Source: Comamonas kerstersii (GTDB taxonomy: Bacteria > Pseudomonadota > Gammaproteobacteria > Burkholderiales > Burkholderiaceae_C). Taken from it: a stretch of 64,000 nt of DNA. Shown here in pieces: positions 19,914 to 28,269 of the stretch. Position 1 is the stretch's first letter; each line of letters starts with the position of its first letter. The position numbers were made by a program, and so were the translations under genes. The notes under the pieces are model-generated. The model searched no databases and had not been told where the DNA came from. It saw nothing but the letters and a program-made list of their open reading frames with translations. The DNA lies in NCBI RefSeq assembly GCF_008801935.1, contig NZ_VZOT01000005.1, forward strand, positions 124,001 through 188,000, read 5' to 3'.

Positions 19914-20846
19914 ATGTCCAAAGTCTTTATTGATGGCGAAGCTGGCACCACGGGTCTGCAGATTCGTGACCGCTTGCAGGGTATGGCTGGTGTGGAACTG
20001 GTCAGCATTGCGCCCGAGTTGCGCAAGGACCCCGCGGCCAAGCGGGCGCTGATTGCCGAGGTGGATCTGGTCATCCTGTGTCTGCACGACGATGCCGCAC
20101 GCGAGACGGTGGCGCTGGTCGACAGCATCACTGCAGAAACCGGCCGCGCCATCAAGATCATTGATGCATCTACCGCCCACCGCGTGGCGCCGGACTGGGT
20201 CTATGGTTTCCCTGAGCTGTGCGCCGGCCAGCTTGAAGCGGTGAAGACCGCCACCCGCGTGTCCAACCCCGGCTGCTACGCCACAGGCGCGATTGCGCTG
20301 CTGCGCCCGCTGGTGGATGCAGGGCTGATGCCTGCGGACTACCCCGTGGCCCTGCCATCGGTGTCTGGCTACACCGGCGGCGGCCGCAGCATGATTGAGG
20401 CGTACGAGGCTGGCAGTGCCGCGCCTTATGAGGCCTATGGTCTGGGGCTGGCGCACAAGCACATTCCTGAAATTCTGCAATACACCGGCATGACACGCCG
20501 CCCCGTGTTCATTCCCGCCGTGGGTAACTATGCACAGGGCATGCTGGTGCAGCTGCCCCTGCACCTGGACCTGCTGCCCGGCGCGCCCAATGCGCAGGAC
20601 TTGCACGATGCGCTGGCCAGCCACTACGCCAAGACGAATACGCCGGCGCAGTGGGTCAAGGTGCTGCCTCCCACCGAAGACAACAAGCTGGCCGCCGATA
20701 CGCTGGCCAATACCAACCACCTGGAGCTGCGTGTGTTTGCCAATGAACAGCACCGCCAGGCTGTGCTGATTGCGCGGCTGGACAATCTGGGCAAGGGTGC
20801 CAGCGGCGCTGCCGTGCAGAATCTGCAATTGATGCTGGGTGTGTAA
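19914..20846 (+). CDS. argC: N-acetyl-gamma-glutamyl-phosphate reductase (short type 2 form)
   Basis: ArgC reduces N-acetylglutamyl-phosphate to the semialdehyde in arginine synthesis using NADPH. 310 residues, typical of the short form. The N-terminal NADP site is [13 protein letters not shown], the catalytic Cys lies in [16 protein letters not shown] near residue 120, and [12 protein letters not shown] follows. It is a single-gene unit bracketed by a terminator; no other arg genes are nearby. Confidence 0.96.
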   Translation: MSKVFIDGEAGTTGLQIRDRLQGMAGVELVSIAPELRKDPAAKRALIAEVDLVILCLHDDAARETVALVDSITAETGRAIKIIDASTAHRVAPDWVYGFPELCAGQLEAVKTATRVSNPGCYATGAIALLRPLVDAGLMPADYPVALPSVSGYTGGGRSMIEAYEAGSAAPYEAYGLGLAHKHIPEILQYTGMTRRPVFIPAVGNYAQGMLVQLPLHLDLLPGAPNAQDLHDALASHYAKTNTPAQWVKVLPPTEDNKLAADTLANTNHLELRVFANEQHRQAVLIARLDNLGKGASGAAVQNLQLMLGV

Positions 20847-20882
20847 AGCGCGGTTTTACACTGGCATCTGCCTTGCATGATC

Positions 20883-20906
20883 AAGCGGCCTGCGGGCCGC
20901 TTTTTT
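20883..20906 (+). terminator. Terminator of argC
   Basis: AAGCGGCC / GGCCGCTT hairpin followed by T6, 36 bp after the stop. Confidence 0.9.
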
Positions 20907-20926
20907 GCAGGCAGGGCGCTTCTTTA

Positions 20927-21019
20927 TAAATAGCTTCCTGCGCTTGATTGCATGAGGTTTCAAATAGTTTTGTATCTGAAACCCTTGTTTATCAAGCGCT
21001 GGCAGCTCTTGTTTTTATA
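20927..21019. repeat. Long-form intergenic repeat, copy 2
   Basis: Bounded by ATAGCTTCCTGCGCTTGAT and ATCAAGCGCTGGCAGCTC, with an inner GGTTTCA / TGAAACC stem and a final T-run. It ends 9 bp before the next start codon. Confidence 0.75.
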
Positions 21020-21027
21020 GGTTTTGC

Positions 21028-21951
21028 ATGACTGCCGCCACTGCCTCTTCGCCGGAAATTCGCCGTGCCACCCTGATCGGTCTGGTGGCCGTGCTTTGCT
21101 GGAGCAGCACCGTGGGCCTGATGCGCTCCGTGGCCGAGGCGCTGGGTGCGCTGGGCGGCGCGGCGGTGTTCTACAGCGTCAGCGCCGCGTTTGTGCTGCT
21201 GGTCAAGGGTGTGCCCTCGCGCGCGCAGCTGCGGGGTATCTCGCGCATCTACCTCATCGTCTGCGGTCTGCTGTTTGCTTTCTATGAGATCTGCCTGTCG
21301 GTGGCGATTGGGCTGGCGCATGACCGGCCCCAGTCCATGGAGCTGGGCATGATCAACTACCTCTGGCCCTGTCTGACGATTGTGCTGGCCGTGCTCTGCC
21401 ACCAGCAGCGCGCCCGCTGGTGGCTGTGGCTGGGCGTGGCCTTGTGCCTGTGGGGGCTGGTGCTGGTCATGGGAGAAGGCGCCAGCAGCGTCGATACACC
21501 CTGGTGGCAGAACCTGGGCGCGCACATGGCGGCCAACCCCGTGGCCTATGCGCTGGCCTTTGGCGCAGCCACCATGTGGCCTGCCTACTCGGTGCTTGCA
21601 CGCATCCACGGCGGAGGCTTCAATGGCGTGGGGCTGTTTCTGACCCTCACGGCCTTCCTGCTGTGGCTGCAATGGCTGGCCGCAGACACGGTTACCATGC
21701 AATGGAGCTGGAGTGTGGTGCTGCAGGTGCTGGCGATTGGCGCGCTCACCGCACTGGGCTATGGCTGCTGGGAGCACGGCATTCAGCGCGGCAATCTGGC
21801 CGTGATGGCTGCGGGCTCGTACTTCACCCCTGTGCTCTCGGCACTGATGGCCAGCGTGTGGCTGGCCGTGCAGCCGGGCCTGCCGTTCTGGCAGGGCGTG
21901 GTGCTGATTACGGTGGGTTCGCTGGTGTGCTGGTGGGCCACACGCGAGTAA
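21028..21951 (+). CDS. yddG: YddG-type aromatic amino-acid exporter (DMT/EamA family)
   Basis: 307 residues with ten hydrophobic spans and two EamA repeats. The pattern resembles YddG, which exports aromatic amino acids and some toxic analogues: AVLCWSSTVGLMRSV in span 1, AHDRPQSMELGMINYLWPCLT in the first repeat and ALGYGCWEHGIQRGN in the second. The ribosome-binding site is weak and lies within the tail of the repeat. It is a monocistronic gene followed by a repeat patch. The substrate is inferred from family resemblance. Confidence 0.85.
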   Translation: MTAATASSPEIRRATLIGLVAVLCWSSTVGLMRSVAEALGALGGAAVFYSVSAAFVLLVKGVPSRAQLRGISRIYLIVCGLLFAFYEICLSVAIGLAHDRPQSMELGMINYLWPCLTIVLAVLCHQQRARWWLWLGVALCLWGLVLVMGEGASSVDTPWWQNLGAHMAANPVAYALAFGAATMWPAYSVLARIHGGGFNGVGLFLTLTAFLLWLQWLAADTVTMQWSWSVVLQVLAIGALTALGYGCWEHGIQRGNLAVMAAGSYFTPVLSALMASVWLAVQPGLPFWQGVVLITVGSLVCWWATRE

Positions 21952-21989
21952 ATCGCGAAGACAGGCTGCCCATGCACCCTCACTCCAAC

Positions 21990-22099
21990 CCTCTCCCGCC
22001 TCTATTCCCTCCCCCGCTGGGGGAGGGTGAGGGTGGGGGCCGCCAGAAAAGAAAGACGCTCCCCTCACCCCAACCCTCTCCCGCAAGCGGGAGAGGGAG
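21990..22099. repeat. 110-bp direct repeat, copy A
   Basis: Identical over 110 bp to 22276-22385. Contains the palindromic units CCTCCCCC-GCT-GGGGGAGG and CCCTCTCCCGC-AA-GCGGGAGAGGG, a family common in betaproteobacterial intergenic DNA and often mistranslated as small proteins. Confidence 0.9.
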
Positions 22100-22160
22100 T
22101 TCATACCAAATTCATAGCTACTAGCGCTTGCTGCATGGGCGTTAGAGGCATATTTCATGA
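22100..22160. repeat. Short-form repeat fragment
   Basis: TCATAGCTACTAGCGCTTGCT followed by an AGAGGC block; a variant of the short-form repeat seen at 25593, 53713 and 58263, here inserted between the two 110-bp copies. Confidence 0.5.
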
Positions 22161-22275
22161 TGGAAACTGGTGGCTATCATGCAGCGCCACGGCGGCATGC
22201 CTCAAGCCTGGCAGGCCCCCATCCCTGCCTTCCCCCAGAGGGGGAAGGAGAGAAAGCCAGAGGGGAAGAGGTTCA

Positions 22276-22385
22276 CCTCTCCCGCCTCTATTCCCTCCCC
22301 CGCTGGGGGAGGGTGAGGGTGGGGGCCGCCAGAAAAGAAAGACGCTCCCCTCACCCCAACCCTCTCCCGCAAGCGGGAGAGGGAG
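22276..22385. repeat. 110-bp direct repeat, copy B
   Basis: Second identical copy, offset 286 bp from copy A. A further partial unit CCCTCTCCCGC-AA-GCGGGAGAGGG follows at about 22412-22435, and a related CCTTCCCCC / GGGGGAAGG hairpin precedes at about 22229-22250. Confidence 0.9.
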
Positions 22386-22450
22386 CCAGCGAAAGTTAGA
22401 CCCTCACCCCCGCCCTCTCCCGCAAGCGGGAGAGGGCGCCAGCGCTGCGC

Positions 22451-22906
22451 TTAATCGGATTCCGGTGCCTGCCCGCGCAGCACCTTGCCCACTACATCAC
22501 CGCCAAAGCCACGGCTGGCCAGAAAGCGCATCTGCTTCATGCGCTCCTGCGGGGTGGTGGCGACTGCGCCAAACTTGCGCTGCCACACGTCCCAGGCGCG
22601 GGCGTGTTCCGTGTCTCTGAGCTGCTCCGCAGCGGCGCGCACCACGTCATCATCCAGCCCCTTGCTGCGCAGCTCGTGCAGCACGCGCGCGGTGCCCAGC
22701 TTGCTGCTGCGGCGGTAGATCACGGACTGGGCCACGCGCTCGGGGCTGATGAAGCCTTTGGCCTCCAGCGCATCAAGCACGGCGGCCAGATCTTCGCCTT
22801 CTTCCACATGCGGGGCCAGCTTGCGCTCCAGCTCCAGGCGCGAGTGCTCGCGCTGCGAGAGGTATTTGAGTGCGCGCCCGGTGAGCGAGATTGTCTGAAA
22901 ACCCAT
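22451..22906 (-). CDS. recX: Regulatory protein RecX
   Basis: RecX binds RecA filaments and limits their growth. 151 residues, all helical, with the three RecX repeats (ALKYLSQREHSRLELERKL, then VLDALEAKGFISPERVAQSVIYRR, then LRSKGLDDDVVRAA). It directly follows recA, but a strong terminator lies between, with the start codon about 5 bp after the T-run. It therefore depends on read-through and has no clear ribosome-binding site, which would keep RecX far below RecA. Confidence 0.95.
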   Translation of the reverse strand: MGFQTISLTGRALKYLSQREHSRLELERKLAPHVEEGEDLAAVLDALEAKGFISPERVAQSVIYRRSSKLGTARVLHELRSKGLDDDVVRAAAEQLRDTEHARAWDVWQRKFGAVATTPQERMKQMRFLASRGFGGDVVGKVLRGQAPESD

Positions 22907-22910
22907 GGTG

Positions 22911-22958
22911 TAAAAAAACCCGCTGCCAGCGTTCGTGCAAAAACGCTGGCAGCGGGTT
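22911..22958 (-). terminator. Terminator between recA and recX
   Basis: A perfect 17-bp stem, AACCCGCTGCCAGCGTT and its complement, eight-base loop, then T7 on the minus strand. It lies 13 bp after the recA stop, and its tail ends just before the recX start. Confidence 0.92.
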
Positions 22959-22971
22959 GGCTTGCTATGGA

Positions 22972-24087
22972 TTAGCCGATGACGCCATCAGCGTCGGGCG
23001 TGTTTTTATCGGCCTTCTTGCCTTTGCCGGGCTTGGCGGGAGCGGCTTCGCCTTCGGCCACAGGAATCAGGCTGATGCCCAGGCTTTCGCGCACCTTGTT
23101 TTCAATTTCCACGGCCAACGCGGGGTTCTCGCGCAGGAATTCACGGGCGTTGTCGCGGCCCTGGCCGATCTTTTCACCGTTGTAGGCGTACCAGGCACCG
23201 GACTTTTCAATGAGCTTGGCGTCCACGCCCATGTCCAGAATTTCGCCTTCGCGCGAAATGCCCTCGCCAAACAGAATGTCGAACTCGGCAGTCTTGAAGG
23301 GAGGCGAGACCTTGTTCTTCACGACCTTGACCTTGGTTTCGTTACCAATGGCTTCGTCGCCCTTCTTGATGGTGCCGGTGCGGCGGATATCCAGACGCAC
23401 CGAGGCGTAGAACTTCAGCGCATTACCGCCGGTGGTGGTTTCGGGCGAGCCGAACATCACGCCAATCTTCATGCGGATCTGGTTGATGAAGATCACCGTG
23501 CAGTTGGTCTTCTTGATGGTGGCAGTCAGCTTGCGCAGCGCCTGGCTCATCAGGCGGGCCTGCAGGCCGGGCAGGTTGTCACCCATTTCGCCTTCGATTT
23601 CGGCCTTGGGCACCAGTGCGGCCACCGAGTCCACCACGATCAGGTCCACGGCGCCGGAGCGCACCAGAGAGTCCACGATTTCCAGCGCCTGCTCGCCGGT
23701 GTCAGGCTGGCTGATCAGCACTTCATTGAGGTTCACACCCAGCTTCTGGGCATAGGACGTGTCCAGTGCATGTTCTGCGTCGATGAAGGCGCAGGTGCCG
23801 CCGAGCTTTTGCATCTGAGCGACGACCTGCAGCGTCAGCGTGGTCTTGCCGGACGACTCAGGGCCGTAGATTTCAATCACGCGGCCACGGGGCAGGCCGC
23901 CTACACCCAGGGCAATGTCCAGACCCAGCGAGCCGGTGGACACCACCTGGATGTCTTCCACCACTTCACCTTCGCCCAGCTTCATGATGGTGCCCTTGCC
24001 AAACTGCTTTTCAATCTGGGCGAGGGCGGCAGCCAGGGCTTTGGCTTTTTCGCTGTTGGCGTCGTTGTTGCGTGCGATGGCGTTCAT
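22972..24087 (-). CDS. recA: Recombinase RecA
   Basis: Strand-exchange ATPase and co-protease that triggers LexA self-cleavage. 371 residues from MNAIARNND. Walker [10 protein letters not shown] at 75-83, Walker [16 protein letters not shown] and the L2 loop [28 protein letters not shown] are all intact. The ribosome-binding site AAAGGA lies 7 bp before ATG; the frame extends 38 codons upstream, but that stretch covers the LexA boxes and is promoter. The tail is Lys-rich with acidic residues near the end. It is divergent from a MarR-type gene. Confidence 0.98.
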   Translation of the reverse strand: MNAIARNNDANSEKAKALAAALAQIEKQFGKGTIMKLGEGEVVEDIQVVSTGSLGLDIALGVGGLPRGRVIEIYGPESSGKTTLTLQVVAQMQKLGGTCAFIDAEHALDTSYAQKLGVNLNEVLISQPDTGEQALEIVDSLVRSGAVDLIVVDSVAALVPKAEIEGEMGDNLPGLQARLMSQALRKLTATIKKTNCTVIFINQIRMKIGVMFGSPETTTGGNALKFYASVRLDIRRTGTIKKGDEAIGNETKVKVVKNKVSPPFKTAEFDILFGEGISREGEILDMGVDAKLIEKSGAWYAYNGEKIGQGRDNAREFLRENPALAVEIENKVRESLGISLIPVAEGEAAPAKPGKGKKADKNTPDADGVIG

Positions 24088-24133
24088 GGCGATGTCCTTT
24101 GAAAGAAGGGGATGACAACTGGTGCTGCATCCC

Positions 24134-24149
24134 CTGTTGATGTGAACAG
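24134..24149. promoter_or_regulatory. LexA (SOS) box 1 of recA
   Basis: CTGTTGATGTGAACAG fits the CTGT-N8-ACAG consensus at every fixed position. It lies 47 bp upstream of the recA start. Confidence 0.85.
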
Positions 24150-24150
24150 G

Positions 24151-24166
24151 CTGGATGCTTGAACAG
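24151..24166. promoter_or_regulatory. LexA-like box 2 of recA
   Basis: CTGGATGCTTGAACAG has the ACAG half and spacing, with one change in the other half (CTGG for CTGT). It is one base away from box 1, so two LexA dimers could sit side by side. Confidence 0.55.
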
Positions 24167-24228
24167 TAGTGTATGGGCAATGCAAAAGAGTTTATATTCA
24201 ACTTGCCTGACTATCCATCAAACTGACT

Positions 24229-24732
24229 ATGTCTAAATTACCGGCTGCCGAACACCTGGAAGACGCATGGCGCCACACCCATCTGGGGCGGCTGCTGGGC
24301 CATGCCATGCGCAAGTTTGACGAACGCGTGCGCCAGCTCATGGCGCAGGACGATGAGACGCCGCTGGCGCTGTCCAACCTGGCGCTGCGCGACAAGGTCA
24401 GCGCCGCGCACATTCACATCACGCGGCACCTGTCCCTGCAGGGCGACCGCATCACCGATCTGGCCGAGCGTGCCGGCATGAGCAAGCAGGCCATGACCGA
24501 TCTGGTGGACCAGTGCGAAGCCTGGGGGCTGGTGCTGCGCGAGGCTGACGCTTACGACCGCCGTGCCAAGCGCGTGGTCTATACCGACACCGGCCGCGCC
24601 TGGCACCTGGCATTTCAGCGTGCGGTACAGCAGGCCGAGCGTGAGTTTGAAGAGGCCGTAGGGCATGACGTGGCCGTGGTGGTGCGCATTGGTCTGGAGG
24701 TCTACGGCAGCGATGTGGGCGATCAGGCCTGA
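24229..24732 (+). CDS. MarR-family transcriptional regulator
   Basis: 167 residues with the MarR winged helix: helix pair ITDLAERAGMSKQAMTDLVDQCEAWGLVLRE at about 76-106 and wing DAYDRRAKRVVYTDTG. It is divergent from recA across 141 bp, so the LexA boxes might also touch its promoter. No adjacent efflux or catabolic gene suggests a target; the ligand is unknown. A 180-bp gap follows before the two-component operon. Confidence 0.88.
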   Translation: MSKLPAAEHLEDAWRHTHLGRLLGHAMRKFDERVRQLMAQDDETPLALSNLALRDKVSAAHIHITRHLSLQGDRITDLAERAGMSKQAMTDLVDQCEAWGLVLREADAYDRRAKRVVYTDTGRAWHLAFQRAVQQAEREFEEAVGHDVAVVVRIGLEVYGSDVGDQA

Positions 24733-24914
24733 TGTGAAAAGCGCAGGGCGAAAGGCTTGGTCTGCCTCGGGTTTGCTGCACTGCCGCACCCGCGTAAACA
24801 CCGCTTGTCTGATGCAGCGGGGTTCCTAGAATGGTTCTGGCAGGCGGCATGTGCAGCGCCTGCACCAATGCAAAGCCGGGGCAGCAGACCCCGGCATGCC
24901 AGGAGACATACACC

Positions 24915-25589
24915 ATGCGCATTCTCATAGCCGAAGATGATCAGGTGCTGGCCGACGGCCTGCTGCGCAGCCTGCGCGGGGCAGGGGCCGTGGTCGACCA
25001 TGTGGCCAGCGGCACCGAAGCAGACACCGCCCTTGTCACCAGCAACCAGTTTGATCTTTTGATTCTGGATCTGGGCCTGCCGCGCATGCACGGGCTGGAG
25101 GTGCTCAAGCGCCTGCGCAGCCGCGGCGATGGCCTGTCCGTGCTCATTCTCACCGCGGCGGACAGCGTGGAAGAACGCGTGCAGGGGCTGGATCTGGGCG
25201 CAGACGACTACATGGCCAAGCCCTTCAGCCTGCAGGAGCTGGAAGCACGCGTGCGTGCCCTGACGCGCCGGGGCATGGGCGGCACCAGCAGCGTCATCAA
25301 GCACGGCCCGCTGGTCTACGACCAGGCCGGGCGTGTAGCCACCATCGACGGCAAGATGGTGGAGCTGTCCGCCCGCGAACTGGGCCTGCTGGAAGTGCTG
25401 CTGCAGCGCGCGGGCCGTCTGGTCAGCAAGGACCAGCTGGTCGAGCGCCTGTGCGAGTGGGGCGAAGAGGTGAGCAACAACGCGATTGAGGTCTACATCC
25501 ACCGCCTGCGCAAGAAGATCGAGCGCGACCCGATACGCATTGCCACCGTACGCGGCCTGGGCTACTGCCTGGAAAAGATTCAGGCTTGA
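24915..25589 (+). CDS. OmpR-family response regulator (TctD-like)
   Basis: 224 residues: a receiver domain with acidic pocket EDD at 7-9, phosphoacceptor Asp52 (LLILDLGLPRMHG) and the conserved Lys in ADDYMAKPF, then a winged-helix DNA-binding domain (about 130-222, ending YIHRLRKKIERDPIRIATVRGLGYCLE). The ribosome-binding site AGGAGA sits 8 bp before ATG. Its partner sensor kinase follows. TctD-type regulators control uptake of tricarboxylates; a Bug-type receptor lies 2.7 kb downstream. Confidence 0.93.
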   Translation: MRILIAEDDQVLADGLLRSLRGAGAVVDHVASGTEADTALVTSNQFDLLILDLGLPRMHGLEVLKRLRSRGDGLSVLILTAADSVEERVQGLDLGADDYMAKPFSLQELEARVRALTRRGMGGTSSVIKHGPLVYDQAGRVATIDGKMVELSARELGLLEVLLQRAGRLVSKDQLVERLCEWGEEVSNNAIEVYIHRLRKKIERDPIRIATVRGLGYCLEKIQA

Positions 25590-25592
25590 TTT

Positions 25593-25645
25593 TTCATAGC
25601 TGCCAGCGCTTGTGCAGCAAGCGCTGAAGGCCAAAAACACTGATA
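25593..25645. repeat. Short-form intergenic repeat, copy 1
   Basis: TCATAGCTGCCAGCGCTTG, a GCAAGCGCT arm, then AAGGCCAAAAACACT. It separates the response regulator and sensor kinase genes and reaches to within about 10 bp of the kinase start. Confidence 0.75.
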
Positions 25646-25656
25646 GCAAGGCCAGC

Positions 25657-27147
25657 GTGAAAATTTTCCAGCGTGAGCAGCGATCCCTGTTCGGAGAAAT
25701 TCTGGACTGGATGCTCACGCCCCTGCTGCTGCTGTGGCCCGTGAGCCTGGCGCTGACCTGGCTGGTGGCCCAGTCGCTGGCCAACAAGCCGTTTGACCGT
25801 GCACTGGAATACAACGTGCACGCACTGGCCCAGCTGATTCTGGTGGACGCAGGCGGGCAGCTGCACTTCAACCTGCCGCAGCCTGCTTCGGAAATGCTGC
25901 GCGCCGACGAGTCCGACATGGTGCTGTTTCAGGTCACCACCTCCGACGGCAGTTTTCTGGCGGGTGACAGCGACATCCCCCTCACCTCCGCACCACAGTC
26001 TATGGAACTGGGGCAGGTGGAACTGCGTGACGATGCAATCCGCGGCATGGACATGCGCGTGGCTGCACTGCGCGTGCGGCTGCCCGTGCTGACGGACGAT
26101 GCCTGGGCGCTGGTGCAGGTGGCTGAAACGCGTGAAAAGCGCAGCGTGCTGGCCACGGAAATCATCAAGGGCGTGATGCTGCCGCAGTTCGTCATCCTGC
26201 CACTGTCGGTACTGCTGGTGTGGCTGGCACTGGCGCGCGGCATACGGCCGCTGCACCTGCTGGAGACGCGCATCCGCGCACGCAAGCCCGATGATCTTTC
26301 GCCCATTGACCACCGCGCGGTGCCGCTGGAAGTGGTGCCGCTGGTCGATGCGGTCAATGACCTGCTGCGCCGCCTGAACGAATCGCTGGCCACCCAGAAG
26401 CGCTTTCTGGCTGATGCTGCCCACCAGCTCAAGACCCCGCTGGCTGGCCTGCGCATGCAGGCCGATCTGGCACTGCGCGAAGGCGTGAGCACGGAGGATC
26501 TCAAGCGCTCGCTGCAGCAGATCGGGCGCTCCAGCATGCGCGCCACACACACGGTCAACCAGCTGCTGTCACTGGCTCGTGCCGAAGGTGCCAGCACCGG
26601 CCTGCAGCGCACGCCCTGCGATCTGGCCGCGCTGGCGATTGAGGTCATGCAGGACCTGCTGCCGCTGGCCATGGATCGCCATGTAGACATGGGCTATGAG
26701 GGGGCAGAGCCCGGCAGCGCAGGCGTGTGGCTGCAGGGCAATGCCACGCTGCTCAAGGAGCTGATTCGCAACCTGCTGAGCAATGCCATCAACTACAGCC
26801 CCTCCAGCCCGGAGGTACCCGCCATGGTGACACTGCGTGTGCTGCCAGACCAACTGGCCCGCGTGGTGCTGCTGCAGGTGGAAGATACAGGGCCGGGCGT
26901 GCCGCCCGAGGAGCGTGAGCTGATCTTTCAGCCGTTTTACCGGGTGCTGGGGTCAGAGGCCGATGGCTCGGGTCTGGGCCTGCCCATCGTGCAGGAAATT
27001 GCGCGCCTGCATGCTGCAACCGTGGCGCTGGACGATGCACACCCTCATCGCACGCCCCCGGGTGCACGCTTTAGCGTGCGCTTTCGTGCGCTGGCAGATG
27101 CTCCTGATTCAGAAGCTGCCAGCGCCGATAAAACAAACGTTTGTTAA
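25657..27147 (+). CDS. Sensor histidine kinase (TctE-like)
   Basis: 496 residues from GTG 25657, which has AAGG five bases upstream; an earlier GTG at 25612 lies inside the repeat and is unlikely. Two membrane spans (about 22-40 and 167-187) enclose a periplasmic sensor of the 2CSK_N type seen in TctE. A HAMP-like region follows, then the H-box with His256 (DAAHQLKTPLAGLR). The ATPase domain has the N-box (LIRNLLSNAINYSP), G1 (VEDTGPGVP) and G2 (GSGLGLPIVQEIA). It pairs with the upstream regulator. Citrate or a similar acid is the likely signal, by family only. Confidence 0.92.
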   Translation: MKIFQREQRSLFGEILDWMLTPLLLLWPVSLALTWLVAQSLANKPFDRALEYNVHALAQLILVDAGGQLHFNLPQPASEMLRADESDMVLFQVTTSDGSFLAGDSDIPLTSAPQSMELGQVELRDDAIRGMDMRVAALRVRLPVLTDDAWALVQVAETREKRSVLATEIIKGVMLPQFVILPLSVLLVWLALARGIRPLHLLETRIRARKPDDLSPIDHRAVPLEVVPLVDAVNDLLRRLNESLATQKRFLADAAHQLKTPLAGLRMQADLALREGVSTEDLKRSLQQIGRSSMRATHTVNQLLSLARAEGASTGLQRTPCDLAALAIEVMQDLLPLAMDRHVDMGYEGAEPGSAGVWLQGNATLLKELIRNLLSNAINYSPSSPEVPAMVTLRVLPDQLARVVLLQVEDTGPGVPPEERELIFQPFYRVLGSEADGSGLGLPIVQEIARLHAATVALDDAHPHRTPPGARFSVRFRALADAPDSEAASADKTNVC

Positions 27148-27159
27148 TCTTTGAGCACG

Positions 27160-28146
27160 CTATTCGTTAGTCAGCGCGCGCTGCTTGCTACGGTTTTTGC
27201 TTTGCACCGCCAGGCTGCTGGCCGTGGGCTCCCTGTAGGGGCGGGCCTGCTGCTGCAGCCAGTTGCGAAAAGCCACCAGCGGCGTGATGTTGGAGCGTGA
27301 CTCCGGATAGCACAGCCAGTAGCCCAGACTGCTGACCAGCCCGTGCTGGGGCAGGGGCTCGCTCACCAGCCCCTTGGCAATCTGCCCTTCCACCAGGCAG
27401 CGCGGCACCAGGGCCACGCCCATGCCTGCCATGACGGCCTGGATGATGGTCTGGAACTGGTCAAACTGCAGGCCTGCCAGCGGGTCCAGGTTCTTGACAT
27501 CCCAGGCCTGCGCCCAGGTCATCCATGCATGGGGAATGGTCAGGTGGCGCAGCCGCGTGTACTTGGCCACATCACTGGGGCTGTGAATGGCGGGGCCACC
27601 AAAGCTGGCGGGCGGGGCGATCAGCGTCACATCCTGCCCGTCCAGATAGTGGGCGCGTGCGCCGGGCCAGTGGCCTTCACCAAACAGGATGGAGCAGTCC
27701 AGGTGCGGGCTTTCAAAGTCGTAGCCCTGGGCATAGGGTACGAAATGCAGTGTCACATGCGGGTGCTGCTGCTGGAACTGTGGCAGGCGCGGAATCAGCC
27801 AGCTCGCGCCAAAGGTCGGCAGGCTGGACAGGTGCAGCGCACCACCGCCATCGGTGCTGGTGATGAGCTCCAGCGTCGCAGCCTCCAGCTGCGACAGCAG
27901 CGTGCGCACAGCCTTTTCATAGCGCTCACCTGCCGGGGTGAGCGTGAGGCGCTTGCGGCTGCGCTCGAACAGGTCGACACCAACCCACTTCTCCAGCTCC
28001 TGAATCTGCTTGCTCACGGCACTTTGCGTCAGGTGCAGCGCTTCTGCGGCACGTGAGACGCCACCAAAACGCGCGACCGTAGAGAAAGCTCGCAGCAAAT
28101 GCACGGGAGGCGTCAGCCGACGCAGGGGAGGCAAGTTAGTAGACAC
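27160..28146 (-). CDS. LysR-family regulator (GcvA-like)
   Basis: 328 residues: the N-terminal helix-turn-helix (LLRAFSTVARFGGVSRAAEALHLTQSAVSKQIQELE) and a C-terminal substrate-binding domain of the GcvA subgroup. It is convergent with the sensor kinase (12-bp gap) and divergent from the Bug receptor across 123 bp. It therefore probably regulates the receptor gene and itself; the palindrome at 28155-28169 is the obvious binding site. Confidence 0.92.
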   Translation of the reverse strand: MSTNLPPLRRLTPPVHLLRAFSTVARFGGVSRAAEALHLTQSAVSKQIQELEKWVGVDLFERSRKRLTLTPAGERYEKAVRTLLSQLEAATLELITSTDGGGALHLSSLPTFGASWLIPRLPQFQQQHPHVTLHFVPYAQGYDFESPHLDCSILFGEGHWPGARAHYLDGQDVTLIAPPASFGGPAIHSPSDVAKYTRLRHLTIPHAWMTWAQAWDVKNLDPLAGLQFDQFQTIIQAVMAGMGVALVPRCLVEGQIAKGLVSEPLPQHGLVSSLGYWLCYPESRSNITPLVAFRNWLQQQARPYREPTASSLAVQSKNRSKQRALTNE

Positions 28147-28154
28147 TGTTCAAT

Positions 28155-28169
28155 ATTCCTCGAAGGAAT
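28155..28169. promoter_or_regulatory. Probable LysR operator
   Basis: ATTCCT-CGA-AGGAAT is a perfect palindrome containing the T-N11-A core of LysR-type sites. It lies 9 bp upstream of the LysR start and about 100 bp from the receptor start. Confidence 0.6.
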
Positions 28170-28269
28170 CATAACAAGAAGAGTATTTGTTTGTTGTCAA
28201 CTGTCAATTACCCTAACCTCTATGCACAGGTCTTATAGATAACCACACTTTCTCACATAGGGAGTCCTC

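Noticed and set aside
21990..22440. Possible CRISPR array
   Set aside because: Only two long copies and a partial one, no regular spacers, no cas genes.
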